This document shows, in pieces, positions 26,101 to 39,331 of a DNA stretch of 64,000 bases. This DNA comes from Adenanthera pavonina (taxonomy: Eukaryota; Streptophyta; Magnoliopsida; Fabales; Fabaceae): contig JAIVEN010000013.1 of assembly GCA_026686845.1 (NCBI GenBank), positions 6,096,001 through 6,160,000 of the forward strand. Direction: 5' to 3'. Each line of letters opens with the position of its first letter. Within the stretch, counting starts at the first letter, position 1. A model generated the notes under the pieces. The model was given only the letters and a program-made list of their open reading frames with translations, had not been told where the DNA came from and searched no databases. The translations under genes were made by a program, and so were the position numbers.

Positions 26101-27212
26101 TTTCAATTTTAAAATTTACGCATACTTTTAAAAATAAAAAAAAAATAAGTTATGTCAACTTTGTATAAGTATTTGTTTAGAATTATAAAACTTTCTTTTC
26201 TTTTTTATAAGAATCATAAAACTTTCTACCGAAAAAGATTATGTAAAAAAATTACTCCAAATCTCACTTATCAAATTTTATTTTTGCAAGATACAACTTT
26301 TTTTTCTTGGGAAACGTTGCCATGTTATATTTGATTCACGCATGAATGATATATACAAATTTATAGCTGCTACTTAGTATCGATTATGTGTATAAAAAGT
26401 ATTTTAAAATAAAAAATTTAGATTTTTGTACTCTATTTTTTTTGGGTGAAAAGATTTTTGTACTCCATTGAGGTAAGAAACAAAGTTTATGTGTTTAGAT
26501 TCCATTGGGAGAGATTTGGAAAAAGTACTATCATTGTTTCTTGTAGTGTCAAGGTATTTATTTTTTTTAAGAAAAAAATTCCATTTCCCCCTCTTTTCGA
26601 ATGATAAATGTTTGTCAGAACATAGTGTGTGGAAAGTTTTTTCTTAAAAATGAAGTGTAAATTATAAAGATCTTCTGTATGAGAAGAAATTAATTATATA
26701 ATTTTAGCATCTGTGATGTATCATCATAATAATGAAACATAGAAAGTACGACTCATGATGAATTGAGAAAAAAGAGAGCTTTTTTAGGACGATCTTGACT
26801 ATTATTTCGAATGATATGATATATACCAAAGAGAAACGCAAAATTAATCGAGAATTGATTGATGTACCATGAGGCCATAAGCGAAGAGTTGAATGCCACT
26901 GTTGCCCAGGTTGGCAGCCGCAAGCTCGAGGTTGCCGAGGTGGCCGGCGAAGGCTCTGGTGGCGCTAGACATGAGGTTGTTGATGAGGTAGACGAAGATG
27001 GCCGGTGCGGCGAGGCGGAAGAGCAGGTTCAGCTCAATCCACGTTGCTGATCGGAGCTTCTTTAGCCATGGCAAGTTGGGGTTTGATAGAACTTCTTCCA
27101 GTCTAGAATCAACTATGTGAGCTCCACCGCGGTTGGCTTCCTCAGCCCCGGCGGCGGGCTGCGATGAAGCTGAGTTCAAGATGGGTTGGTGGAGTTCATC
27201 ATCGGACTCCAT
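22402..27212 (-). CDS. DTX40-like: MATE transporter, DETOXIFICATION 40-like (copy 1, seven exons)
   Basis: The exons on the - strand, in coding order, are 27212-26868, 25345-24714, 23806-23750, 23473-23235, 23094-22976, 22886-22800 and 22488-22402. They give 1566 bases and 521 residues, with all junctions GT-AG and in phase. The family's usual length is about 480-530. Residues 1-50 are hydrophilic and cytosolic, and twelve membrane segments follow. Family motifs are FAGHLGNLELAAANLGNSGI (88-107), MGSAVETLCGQAYGA (118-132), PQIYAYAVNFPIQKFLQSQS, VRVSNELGAGNP (346-357) and GVAVGCGWQAF (425 on). MATE proteins exchange protons or sodium for organic cations, flavonoids, citrate or xenobiotics at vacuolar or plasma membranes. 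Closest by eye is Arabidopsis DTX40, near the TT12 flavonoid/H+ antiporter clade. The substrate cannot be inferred. Oddity: exon 3 (about 326-345, MAVLGLLLQGGMGFNAAAS) departs from the usual MTISGWVFMISVGFNAA. Introns 1 and 4 carry a miniature element and an (AAT)n run. Confidence 0.93.
23158..23190. repeat. (AAT)n microsatellite in MATE copy 1 intron 4
   Basis: About eleven taa/aat triplets lie in the intron between exon 4 (ends 23235) and exon 5 (starts 23094), close to the upstream side of exon 5. Confidence 0.8.
25462..25736. mobile_element. Stowaway-like miniature element in MATE copy 1 intron 1
   Basis: The termini are ctccctccattttaaaatat and, at the other end, atattttaaattggagggag. 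They are flanked by TA on both sides (25460-25461 and 25737-25738). At 275 bases and AT-rich, it fits non-autonomous Tc1/mariner (Stowaway) elements. It lies within intron 1 (25346-26867). Confidence 0.75.
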
Positions 27213-27329
27213 GCTATGGCAGGCTGTGGACAGAGTGATGCCTTTTGTGATTAATTGGTTTGAGGTTGGAAGGTGGGGACTGGGGGAATATAAAATGCAA
27301 ATTGTTACAGATTGGCTTGAGCAAAAAAA

Positions 27330-30300
27330 ATCTTAAAATCATCAATTAGCGGTAACTAGGGGAATATAAACCGAATGCAAAGTGAAAAAGATTGACTTGG
27401 TAATATAAATATACATGTCTAAAAGATTTTTAAGCCAAATGGATTTAGAACAAATTACTAAATAAATAAGTTTAAATAAATAAATAATTTTAAAATCATA
27501 AAATAAATCACCTTTATGATTTTATTATAAAAATTCTAAAAATAAAAATATATGTATTAATATGTTTTTTTGCTAACATAAGTATTTAAATGATTCTTAA
27601 ATATTAGCATTTACATAACATGGGTATTTTGGTATAGCAAAAAAATTAATGATGTGATTTAACAATTAATTAATGGTTGGGTGAATGGAAATAAAATATT
27701 GAAAGTACAAGGAAAGTTTGTCTCACACAAATTTTGATTTCAGGAGAGGTATTTTTATGTTTTCAAAATGGAATGATGGTATTTGTAATTATAGTAAAAT
27801 AAAAGGATATCATTGTATTTTGCTCTAAACTTTATGGTAAGTGAGCAAGCATTAAAAAAAAAAAGTCTACTAGATATATTGACTTAGATTTTTTTCTTCA
27901 AGACTTTTAAAAAAATAATTTTTCAATAAATTTGTATAGTAGAATGAATTTCGACGGTTGAGATTTATATTTTCATTCAAGAAAGAATATTTTTAATAAA
28001 TTTGTATTGTACTCCTCAAAATAAATTTAAATTCTTCAGATAGAATTAAACAAACGATTGATATTTTCCTATTAAATATTCATCAATGTTTCCTTCATGT
28101 CATTTTTGGTGACATGATTTAAATTTTTTATTTTTACTTTTCAATTAAACATTATTATTTAAATTCATAGTTAAAAATTATTTTCATTTTATATTTATTT
28201 TTTTCCCAAAGTCATGAATATATATAATAAAATGTGAACAATCTAAATTTAATGTAAATGGTTCTCATTAGAATAGATATCTATATATGTATATATATAT
28301 CATTTGTATTTAATTATATATATATTTAATGAGGTAAGTAAGTTTAAAAAGAAAGAAAAAAGAAAAGGAGTGTAATATATGAAACATGAGTGGGAAAACT
28401 TACATTAGATATGATATAGTATAATATGTGGAATATGGTAATTTTTAAAATTTTAGAATATGGATTTGGAGAGTATTTATATACATAATTATTTATGTAA
28501 TTATTTATCTGTATAACTAGAATTCGCACCCGTGCAATACACAGGAAGCTCAAATATTATTTATGAAATTAAAATATATAGAAATAAAAATATATAAAAA
28601 AATATGAATATTAAATATATTTTATAAATATATATATTTTACATTATTAAATATAATAATGTGGAGATTGATTATCTTGATGCTTCATTTATTTATTAAT
28701 TTTTCTTACATTCAATTATGTAAGAAGAGTAATAGGTCTAAGTAAAAAACACATAAAAGTAATGATTAACTAATATGATAAAATATAAGTTTGTAAATCG
28801 ATATTAATTATATGGTTTATTCGTAATAGTGCTATATATATGCCAAACTTTTTAAAATTATTGATAATTTTGTATAACAACTTGCCATACATCCTGAAAT
28901 AGTAATATATCATAATATACATAAGTGTAAAGATTTTCTAGAATTCTTAATTATAAAGTTATTTTAAAATTTGGAGAAATAGTAATATAAGGACAAAAAG
29001 CAAAAAGTGATAAGAGGAACTACATTTAAGATAGGAAAAATGAGATAGAAAGTGGTTTTCTCCATGCCTGAACCATTCTTGAAATTTTGTTATGAAGTAA
29101 CCATTTCAACAATTATATTATATGAAGAAGATAAGACATATATTAAAAAATGTAAAAATTTCTACCAAAAAGTTGCAATTAACAATGTGATGTAATCTTA
29201 CTTTTAAGTGTACCTCTAGAAATTGTGATTTTTTTCATAAATATATATAATTTTTATTTTTATATTTATTATCATATCAAATTTTTTAAAAAAATAAAAG
29301 CATATATAAAAAAATAAGTATTATTTAAAATATGTATATTGAATTTTTTTTATAATTAATATGATAATGTGAAAGACCTAAAATCATGACATTTCATGCT
29401 TTATAATATATAATACATAAGCAAATCAACTCATTAAAGAATAATAAATTTTTTTTTCTAAAAACTAGGTATTTAACATTCTAAAAATTTAAACCGATAA
29501 GTAACTACTTACAAATTAAATCATTGTTCTTTTTTCTGAAGACAAAAAATTCTTTGAACCAAAAAGCATAACATTTTTGAAGTGGTTGATGTTGACGATG
29601 GCGTCAGTGGTGATTCTCGGCGCGATGTCGTGTTCTTTCTGGCATCTTGTTTAATGTTTTGACAGGTATGTGGTTGGATTCAATGATTTCTTGTTGGGGG
29701 TGTCATTTTTTTTCTTAGCGAAATATATTTTGAGGCCAGAATTCCAAATTAATTATAGAGTAGAATTTTTTATCATTTTTCTTTTATTTTACAACTCAAT
29801 CTTTTAATTTTTACAACTGTTCTTTAGTCAAAAATCTTTTTTTATGATTAATTCTACATGTTGGTCCCAAATATGATTCCCCTTTTTTTTTTTTAATGGT
29901 AAAGTGTTGGGGGTGTAATTTGTTTTGCGTTTTCTTGTCGTTTATGTGATTTTGGGCCATGGGCCTTTCAAGTTGTTCTTCGTGTTCATGTCGTTTTGTT
30001 CACTGTCATTTTGTACTTTTAGTTTTTAATGTTATATATACACACACACACTCTTCGATTCGTAATCTTAAATTTGTTACATTTTAAAACCTCTAAAGAA
30101 AACTTAAAAATATCATTTTTAATAGAGAATGTAATTATTATTAAAGTAGTTTATTGTAAATTGAATTAAATATAGTATAAGCTATAAGACTAGTAATAAA
30201 ATAAATAAAAATAATAATAAACTATTATATAATATTTTATATTATAGATTAAGAAAAATTTTACAAAATACCTTATAATATAATTATGAGAAAATAATGC

Positions 30301-31706
30301 TTTATTCTGCCAAAAAAAAAGGTGGTACCTTATAGAGGGGATGAATATAAAAACAGTAAATTGAAGTAACGTTAGGGAGGAAGAAATTGGTGGCTGGGGG
30401 CACGCATGATTCCTATGAAACGCCATGAAGGGAATTGGGCGGAGGAATGGTGCCACTTTAATTACTTGAGCACGTGCCTGTATATAGAAGACTGGCGATG
30501 GGTCGTAAAAAATAATGGCTCTTGTTGCTTTTTTTTTTCTTTTTTTTAAATACTCGGTATTTTCAATATATTTCACTTGAACGGAAAAAATTAATTCAAA
30601 TTGAGTTAAGTAGAATTTTTTTTTTTATAACTGGCCATATCACCAAGTATTTAACGTAATAATATTTTCAGAACTCAAACTTAATATTTTTTAGTTAAAC
30701 TAATATAACTCCTTACTAAATAAACAAAGTGTATTTGGTTGTGCATTTGTTGCTTTATCCTCTTTAATCATGTATTTCAATTTCCATCCTTCATTCTTCA
30801 TCTAATCACTACTAGTAGTGAAGATTAGTCAAAAGATTCTAAAGGGATGTACCGAGGGCCTGAAAATATGTGTAAAGAAATAAAGAAAAGATAGTAAAAT
30901 GAACTAGAAACATGTTTTTTTTTTAAAAAAATAATATTTTGCTTTCGTTGCCATTTTATCTTCTTATCCACAAATTTCTATTGAAAACAATTTGCAGAAA
31001 ACAAAAATGTATGATTTCTAGCGAATCACCCCTAGAGCTAGAACTAGAAGCTATCTAAAACACATGAGATATCAGGCAACAACTTCTTGTATCTTATTAC
31101 TATGTAGAATGAATTTAGGACATAAGAATGAAGAAATATTTTGTGCCTTTCACCTCTATTCTGGTTCCTTTTATAAGCACAAAAATGAAACTAATTATTA
31201 AAAACAAATCAAAGTCATAAACACTATTGTTTCTAAATGTTGGCTATTAAAAAGAAATTAAACGTAACTATGAACAATAAAACTAGTAGTTTAAGGTTTT
31301 GAATCAGGCTAATTTTGAATTTTAAACCAAACCAAATTTGCATCGTTAGATTAATCGTCTTGACTAGGTGCTTTTATTTAAGTATTAACTTTAACTAATT
31401 AACTAATTAATTAACTTTGACTAATTAACTAATATTTAAAATACACCTACACTTTCCTCCAAAAAGCCACTTTGATATGTAATGCCATTTCCCACTTATG
31501 AAGGATATATGTCCTTTCTTCCCGACAATGTGAGACATTATTATTTCAAACTATCTCACAATTTCATTGTTCCAAATATGACCTTATTTATATAAACACT
31601 TATTTATAAGTCAATAGAAAAATGTGTCCCATAATATTAATAAATAAGTTTAGTTGGGAGTTATTTTGATAACGAAACTGTGAAAGTGTTTAGGAGATGG
31701 GCATAT
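27330..31706. other. AT-rich intergenic DNA between MATE copy 1 and the transposon cluster
   Basis: No gene is recognisable. Open frames here run through poly-A/T and (TA)n stretches. The first roughly 200 bases upstream of 27212 should hold the promoter of MATE copy 1, but no clear TATA box reads on the - strand. A perfect 16-base palindrome (tcactactagtagtga) lies near 30808. Short (CA)n lies near 30040. Confidence 0.55.
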
Positions 31707-32368
31707 TATATGTTTGGGAAATTAAATATTTAGTTCTTATAGCTTTAGAGAGTTTTGAATTTAGTCCTTATACTTTAATTTTTTTATATGAATCCTTACA
31801 GTTTACATAGTTTATACAGTTAGTCACTCAAATTTCACATATTGATATAAGAACTTACATGTGGCACTAAGATTGTTAGTTTTGCTGAGGTGAGGTAGCC
31901 AGTTAAATGTACAAATGAAAGGTGACATGGACCAATATATGACGACATGTTAGACAAGGGTTCATAAAATTTCCTCCCTCACCTTCTCCCTCTGCTGCTA
32001 CTTGTATCAGTATAGGCATAAAGGACAATTAAACACCCACCACCCCACAATTTCCTCCCCCCCCCCCTACACTACAAAAAAAATTGATTTTCAGTGGCGA
32101 CAAAAGTTGCCATCTAAAGTGGAAAAGCCGCTGCTGAAATTTGTTAGCGATGATTTTCTATTGTGACCATATCACCGCCAGAAATAGCTTGACCGAAAGT
32201 TTTTGGCAGCGAGAAAATGGTTGCAACCAAAGATAGACATTTTACAGTGACATTGGTTGTCGCCAAACACAAAAAAATTCGCCACTAAAAGATTGTCATC
32301 ACTAAAGCTAGATATTAGTCACTGCTGATTGTTGTTATCAACGGCGACAAAAGTTGTTGACACTAAAA

Positions 32369-32625
32369 GTTGATCTTTAGTGGTGAGTTTTTGCTGCTGC
32401 TGAAAATATTGATTTGGTGGTGACACCCTTTGTTGCTGCTGAAAGTTGATCTTCAATGGTGAGTTTCTTTTGCTACTGAAAATGATGATTTGGTAGTGAC
32501 ACTTCTTGTTGCCGTTGAAAATTGATCTTTTGCGACAAGTTGTTGTTATTGCTGAAAATGTTGATTTGGTGGCAACACTTTTTGTCGCCATTGAAAGTTG
32601 ATCTTCAGTGTTGACATACCGATTG
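32369..32625. repeat. 76-base tandem repeat in the CACTA subterminal region
   Basis: The word (g/a)ttgatctt recurs at 32369, 32445, 32521 and 32597, exactly 76 bases apart each time. Between them run diverged copies containing gctgaaaatnttgatttggtggtgaca and tttgttgc. There are a little over three units. These may be the transposase-binding region typical of CACTA ends. Confidence 0.7.
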
Positions 32626-33624
32626 TTGCAAAGTGCATGTTTTTGGCAATGACATACCAATCGTTACCAAAAAGTTGAACTTTTTTTTTTAGCTTTCATT
32701 AGTAATATTAGTTGCCACTAAAAGCTGTTATTTATCAAAATAATTTTGTTAACATTGAAGTAGTAATTAAGATAATAATAATATAATTAAATCGGAATAT
32801 AGACAAATTAAAATCTTTAATTGAAATTGGAATATAATTAAAACCTATAATTGAAATATAGACAAATTAAAACCTATAATTATAGCATATTCCAATATTT
32901 TAAAACCTGTAACATAATCCATAAACAAATTATCTAAACAATCCAATTTACTACTTAAAAGTCAAATATATAGCAACAAAATATAGATAACATCCACTGG
33001 AAAAACTATATGAATCCCCTATATAGCTAAACTATCTGAAATTGCATATCCTTACATGAGTACTTGGAGTAAGAGTTGATGTGGTGGCAAGAGTCTAAAG
33101 TTGTCCTTGCAAAAATAACAAATTTAACAATAAATTAGCCTATTATATATTTAAGAACATATGTCACTAATATACAATATTATTACATCCACATTAAAAA
33201 AACCCTTACACAAATTCCATGAAATATATTTGATAACTAAGATTAAAAAAAAAAGAGAACTTGACAACAAAGGAAATACACCCAATAGTTTTTTTCATAT
33301 TCTATATATAAATATTATCTTATATTTCCTTTCATATATATATATATATATAACAAAAACAATAACAGAAAGAGTGGCACATTAAGGGACTTAAACAACA
33401 AATACTAATAAATTTGGTATTGAAGGCATAAACATTATAACAATAGCCATTAAAGCAACCGTGTAACTTGTGCTCTTACTCAATATTCATTTTAAATTCT
33501 CAATTTTACCAATACTAATAAATTTTAGTTACCTCTATGTAGATATATAAGAAATATACATAAACCAAAGAGTTAATTCATTAAACAATTCAAAATAATA
33601 TATGTGCAAACTTAATAAATACCT

Positions 33625-33972
33625 CTAAGGTTGCCATGAAGGCTTCCATCTTTTTTGTGCTTGTTCCATCCGTTGCATCTTTTGCTGAAATTGTGCATGT
33701 TCTGTTTCCATCCTTACACTTTTTGTCTGAATCTTTGCACATTTAGGTTCCACCCATTCAAGCTCTACTGCACACTCATCTTCTATCCATGCCCGCTCCT
33801 CTTGAAATCTTTTCTCGATATCTTCTATTTGATGGCACAAGGATATCACCAAGGTAGGGTCATTAACCTCATAATAGGCTCTCTTCCTTGAAGGTTGTGT
33901 CCCATGACCCTTCCCTTTCACATGCCCTGATCTCTCACCATGAACAGTCTTTAAGATCTCATCTGGAGTCAT
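33625..33972 (-). pseudogene. CACTA transposase C-terminal fragment
   Basis: A 115-codon frame begins MTPDEILKTVHGERSGHVKG and continues GHGTQPSRKR, matching the conserved ending of plant En/Spm (Transposase_24 type) proteins, family pattern PEIL-VLGERSGYVKGLGHGP-P. After it comes a coiled-coil-like acidic region (EDIEKRFQEERAWIEDE and so on) rich in E, Q and M, as in the family. Upstream on the same strand, pieces such as RLWELQHTRNNANAQW (near 34120-34200) continue the protein but with stops and gaps. The original start is lost. Confidence 0.65.
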
Positions 33973-34984
33973 TTGAGAATCACTCTCTATGCCTTCTTGT
34001 TGTCATATCACCTCTTGTATACGACCCTACAATTAATGAACACTAATGTAATTTAAATCACACTATGCATTAACTTAGGATAATATATAGAAACAAAATA
34101 CATACATGAATCTCTTGTGAGAAAGGATCTGCCTACACCCATTGCGCATTAGCATTGTTCCTTGTATGTTGTAGTTCCCACAATCGATTAGGCGGTGGTA
34201 GCATTCGAATGGTGGGCTCTCTTTACAAAGCATAATGTACAAAGATAAAAACTAACTTGAAGTTGGAAAGATAAAGAAAAAGAAAGAAATTAAAGAGAAT
34301 GATATTTAACTCACAGAAGAATTCTTCAATCTTTGCAAATAATTTAGGATTGCAAGTATACTTTGTTATCTATTTCTGTCGATTTGACTTATTTTTTGCA
34401 CTTTTATTCTACAACAAAATTGATTATTGCTCAAGATTCTAGGATTGAAGTAAAAAAGGTTGTGAATTTAAATTAATAATAAGGTAACTTACAAGAAGGC
34501 AACACAAAGTATCTCACAAGCCATTCCCAATCCTCAGTACTAACACTAGAAGGTCAATTAGCCAAACTTTCCAGGTCAGTGGCATATGCCGCATAATAGA
34601 GCTAGTGCAATCTAGCCTTCCAATTTCTAAAGGTAGTTTGCATTTAGGCGAAGAAAACTTTCTTAAATCTCTCCTCATTTTCTTTAATATCAAGTTCAAA
34701 TTTTTCCTAATGCACACATTAGTAGATATACTTGTTATGAATACATAAAAAAAGAAAATATCATTAATGAATATATTTGAAAAAAAATGCTACTTTTACT
34801 TTTAACCATATCTCCTCACCATACTTTCGAAAAACACAGTTCCAGTCGCCGTCTTGGAAGGATATTGTGGTCCTGAGAACTAAACCACAATGGCTAGTAA
34901 GAGCCCTAGCTCCTGGTCCCATAACTCTTAACATGTAATTTTTCCTGCACCCCCAGTAAGGACAACATATTACATCCTTAACCC

Positions 34985-37270
34985 TATGTTGACTAAAAGC
35001 CCATTCAAGAATTTTATATATTCTTCTAATGTACGTTGCATTGGCTCTATCATTAATAACTAACTAACTTTTATCCATTTCTATTCCCTACATAACATTA
35101 GGAGCCAAGTTTGGATAAGTGAGATAGCCAAATTGATATTTGAAGCATTACTTATTTGATTTCTCATACTACTAAAGCATCACATTTATCTTAACTAGGT
35201 AGCATACTATTATTTAGCAAACAAGGCAACTATATAGAGCTTCTTCAACTTTGCAGAGATTATATAAAGGCTGGATTCAGTATGTGTTAACTTAAAAATA
35301 TGAGAATATAGCAGAAAAAAATTTATAATATATATAATACAGTGAAAAAATTTATAATACGGCAAAAAAATTAATGAGGTATATATATAATATTATATAT
35401 ACATCTAAACACATCCCAACAAACCATAAGTAACAGAGTTGATGAAGAATTTTACCTCAGTTAAGTTGTTATTATTTGAAAATGATAGAGGCTGTGCAAG
35501 TGATGCAATAACTTTTCTTCTCAAGCTTACTTGCAAATGATAGCTATAATGAGGTGTATGGGGCAAGAAGTTAAAACAAAAAATTAATGCCTCTTGCAAT
35601 GTAGTATTGAACTCCTCAAAAGGATATTTAGTCTCATTATTCTAAAGGCTATTCTGTAACTTGTTAACTTAAAAATATGAGAATAGTCTAGTATTTTCTT
35701 ACCCTTCTTATTCTAAAACAGAGCAACAGAAATATATGATTCCAAATATGATTGCAAATTCATCATCTTTTCTAGGGGCAAGGGTTGGCAAATAAAGGAA
35801 CATACTTGATACAAAATAAATAATAATATGGAACACATGCAATAAGCTCTGCTTCATGTGTCTACAATAAAAGTGATGCTACTTGAACATGGGCCCGAAA
35901 GATAGCAAATAGAGCTCACTAGTCACTACAACTAGGTAAAAAAATTTACAAGTGAAAGAATTAATTTATTAACGTGACTATTTGATTAGTTTAATATGAG
36001 ATTTTCTAGCACTAGAAATGCTTCAAATTAAAAAAAGTTAATTATGATGGACATTGCTTTGTCTTCACGGTTACCACATTTAGGCAATATCAGTTTATAG
36101 CCTAATAGATTTCATATTTATTTTACTACATAAAATTAAATATATTTTTTAGTTATAGGTCATAGATGATGAACCCATAATCTTCAACTTGCTGCCACTA
36201 TTAATCTTGCATCCTTTTAATGTCACCAATGCTATTCCAGCTTTTAGGCCTACTAGTGCTTACAAGTTGGAGCTAATCATGCAATAACAGGACATATAAA
36301 CACATATTCTACAAATCCATCTATTCCTTTTATGTATGTTCAGTCGACTCTATCTTTAATATTTAGCCAACTTTTATCCATTTCTAGTCTATACAAAACA
36401 AGCACATAGAAAAATAAGTGGGGGAAAGGGAAATTAAAGAGTTAAAGAAACTCAAATTGAAACAACTATATAGGATTGTCCTTAGAACCAAAAGTAACAT
36501 CTGCTAAAACTAACAATGGTATAACATAAAAATAGAGAACAAACAATATAGAGATGATTTAATCCTAAAAGAAAATTCATGGCAATTAGCTTATGAAAAT
36601 TATATTAAAAAAAAGTTCAAGCTGAAAGTCATAGAGAGACTACAAGTTATATTGAGACAAAGTTTAAATAATATCTTATATTGATAGTCAATATTTATAT
36701 GCTTCTTGAGAGAAGGGATTCATGTAACTATATGAAAACACAATTGATATAGATATAGATCATAGTTATCTGCCTTTCTTATTTTCTAGCCAATAAGCTA
36801 TAATGTGTGTGTGTCTTTATATATATATATATATATATGAGACTTCAAATATGATGGTGGAACTCAGCACGTGACTTTGCAATTATATAGAGAACAAAAC
36901 ATAGTGACAAATGTATTGCATAGACATTTCAATCTCTATATGTTTTTGGGGCAAAAGTTAGTATACATGGTATGTTTTTCATGAAATAAGAGAGATAAAG
37001 TTAAGTTCAAGATTTTGTGACTTCTAGATTCTAATAATATCATCATGCATCTACATTATACTGTGAAGAGAACAAAGGAAACCAGTAAAACATATTAAAA
37101 AGTAAGTCCAACGTAGCTTAATTACAAAGCTTTGTACCTCAGCTAAGTGATACAACGACTAGTCTTCTCAAGCTTTGCAAATAATGGCTGCAATGAGGTG
37201 TACAAGGAAAGTAAGGAGTTTTTTTTAAAAGAAAATTAATGGCTCTTGCTATAGTATGAAGCTAATTGCA
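34985..37270. repeat. Imperfect internal duplication
   Basis: Two pairs of diverged copies occur in the same order. The word actttttatccatttct with context lies near 35060-35095 and 36370-36390. The block acctcag-taagt...cttctcaagctt...aatgaggtgta lies near 35450-35620 and 37133-37262. The spacing differs (about 1.3 and 1.7 kb), so insertions or deletions followed the duplication. No gene is present. Confidence 0.5.
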
Positions 37271-38182
37271 TGCATTCCAATATATTCAAAAAATTGAAAG
37301 CACTTATTTGTGTTAGTCAAAGATTTCAGTAATAATATATAATTGTCCAAGGGGACCACTTGGCTCACTACTCAAGCCCCACTTCAAGCAAAACAAGTCA
37401 ATAAATCAATAAACAAGTCAGACAACACAATCATGTTTTGGGTCAATAAGGCCACGCCATCATTAGCTCTCCCATTTTTTCCAATTTATCCTTTGGGACC
37501 AATTAGCTCATTGCTTAAGCCCCACAATCACAAAAACTCTATTTGTACATACTCATGAGTTACGAGAAACTACACAAGCACAAATACTAGACTTCCTCTT
37601 AAACATGGGGATAAAAAAAGTTTTTTTTAGAAAACAAAGCTTCTTATATGTATATTGGGCATTTCATAAGACCCCACAAGAAAATTAAGGATGCAAAAGA
37701 CTGCGAAGAAAACTAGAAAAATGAACAGAGCTAAGGAAAACTAAAACCACAAAGCACATGACTTCTTGAAACATACTTGAAATACACGAGCACCATGGAG
37801 AGCACAATTTGAACAACATCATGAAATGGGAACGAAGGTCAAAGAAGATGGGAATGATGGAATTGAACACATGAGATAACAAAGTTCGCATCAAATATGA
37901 CCTATAACAATTGACTTATCCTAACCTCTAACCTCTCTGTCATGTGGCATTCAGCTGTTTGTGAGAATACTATATATTTATTTATTTATTTTGGATTAAA
38001 CGCACGTTCTGGTACACACTATTTGAATGTTAGTGTTATGTGTCCAAATATAAGGGAGAATCTAATGTATTGTACTTTAGCATTTTATAATTTGTCTCTA
38101 ATTCACACGAAAAAGATGTAAAGCCTTCTGTTAGGATTTTTAAAAAAAGATGATGATGATGATTCTGCATCTCCATCCTAAG

Positions 38183-38310
38183 GGACTCCAATGAATATCA
38201 TTGTAGGTTCCCATGTCTGGATTAAAGATCCAGATATAGCTTAGACAGATGGACAGGTATTGAAAATCAATGGAAAGGATGTTGAAATTGAAATGACCAA
38301 TGCAAAAAAG
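38183..38310 (+). pseudogene. Myosin XI exon fragment (N-terminal SH3-like region)
   Basis: The frame reads TPMNIIVGSHVWIKDPDIA, then a stop (TAG at 38242-38244 where the family has W), then TDGQVLKINGKDVEIEMTNA with two lysines following. This matches the second exon of plant class XI myosins (pattern T-P-VNIIVGSHVWVEDP-AWIDGEV-KI-G), which makes the N-terminal SH3-like domain of the motor. The fragment is preceded by an ag acceptor and followed by gtttac, a donor, at the place where plant myosin XI genes have introns. So a genomic exon with intron edges was captured, not a cDNA. No further myosin exons were recognised nearby. It lies inside the large Mutator-like element. Confidence 0.72.
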
Positions 38311-39149
38311 GTTTACATATTGTCAATAGATTGTTCCTTCATATTTTACATTTGGGCATTTTTTGTCTTTCTATATTGTGATAGGTTCTCCATCTGCATG
38401 AGTTTTTTGCCAGTTTTGGCAACTGATGAAAAGCCATGTACCTTCATTTTCAGATTTTCATTTGGAATTATTGCTCAACAATATAATATAACAGAACACA
38501 CAAAGATAGCATGTTGTTGCAAGTCGAGGCAAGAATATTATGCCTTATTATCACCTTTGTCTCCAAGCAACTATAACAATAGTACTTGTTGTCCATTTTA
38601 TAAAATAAAAATTATCTCAATATTAAAAAAATAGTTGAAATTAGGTAAATGTTATTAATATATTACAAATTCAATTTTTTTTAGAATTCACCACATTTAG
38701 TACTTAATGGATTCCTTTTGCATGGGAAATAGTCACTACCTTTTTTCTTATAAATGAAGGGTAGAAAAGAAATAAGCCAACAACTGTACAAGACAATAGG
38801 AATATATTCCTTATAAATAGAATAAAAAAACAACTCCCCAAATTCTCTTATAAAAAGTGTGAGAGGGAGTAATTATTAAAGATATTTTTACTTTATTTGT
38901 GTTGCCACATATGCATTCTATAATCAAAATCTCTCCATGTAAACGCGGTGAAGATTTTTTTTTTTTCAAAATCTTCTATAATTCACTCTAAACTTACATA
39001 AATGTAATAATTTTTCACATGGGAAGAAAGAATGCAAATAGTAAAAGGAATAAGAAAGAATGCATTAATGATCTATATAAGTAATCAGCTACAATCATAT
39101 TAATTTATCATTATTGCGTCGAATAAAAACAATTTACTCATATAATACC

Positions 39150-39331
39150 AAAAATGCCTTTTTTTTTTGGAAATTGCTTTACAGAATATGATATATTTTT
39201 TAAATTTGTGGTATTTATTAAGGGTAAAGATGAAAACCAAAGTAATTTTTATACAATTTTATTAATCTAACTAACCTTTCTTGGTTCCGATGAGATAATT
39301 AAAAATGACAGATATTATGAATTGGAGGGAG
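39150..39331. repeat. Stowaway-like miniature element (right end intact)
   Basis: The right end gaattggagggag is followed by TA at 39332-39333. The interior words aaatttgtggtatttattaagggtaaa match the copy near 19165. The left end is decayed. Confidence 0.5.

Larger units (their letters stand above)
32070..37300 (-). mobile_element. Decayed CACTA (En/Spm) element, right end not found
   Basis: The left terminus cactacaaaaaaaattgatt begins at 32070, directly after the left arm of the Mutator-like element, with cta before it. The subterminal region (to about 32740) is packed with short words such as ggcgacaaaagtt, gtcgcca and actaaaag in both orientations, as in CACTA elements. Transposase remnants read on the - strand between about 33625 and 34960. 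A matching gtagtg right terminus was not found, so the right border given here only marks the last related sequence and may be wrong. An imperfect internal duplication lies within 34985-37270. Confidence 0.6.

Noticed and set aside
30190..30576. 128-codon - strand open frame
   Set aside because: It crosses poly-T and AT-rich DNA, is rich in I, Y, F and K, and shows no gene features.
30808..30823. Perfect 16-base palindrome tcactactagtagtga
   Set aside because: Too short to support a function, and no flanking structure supports a transposon end.
32319..32660. 113-codon - strand frame in the 76-base repeat
   Set aside because: The frame is a by-product of the tandem repeat (Q-rich, repetitive) and not a conserved protein.
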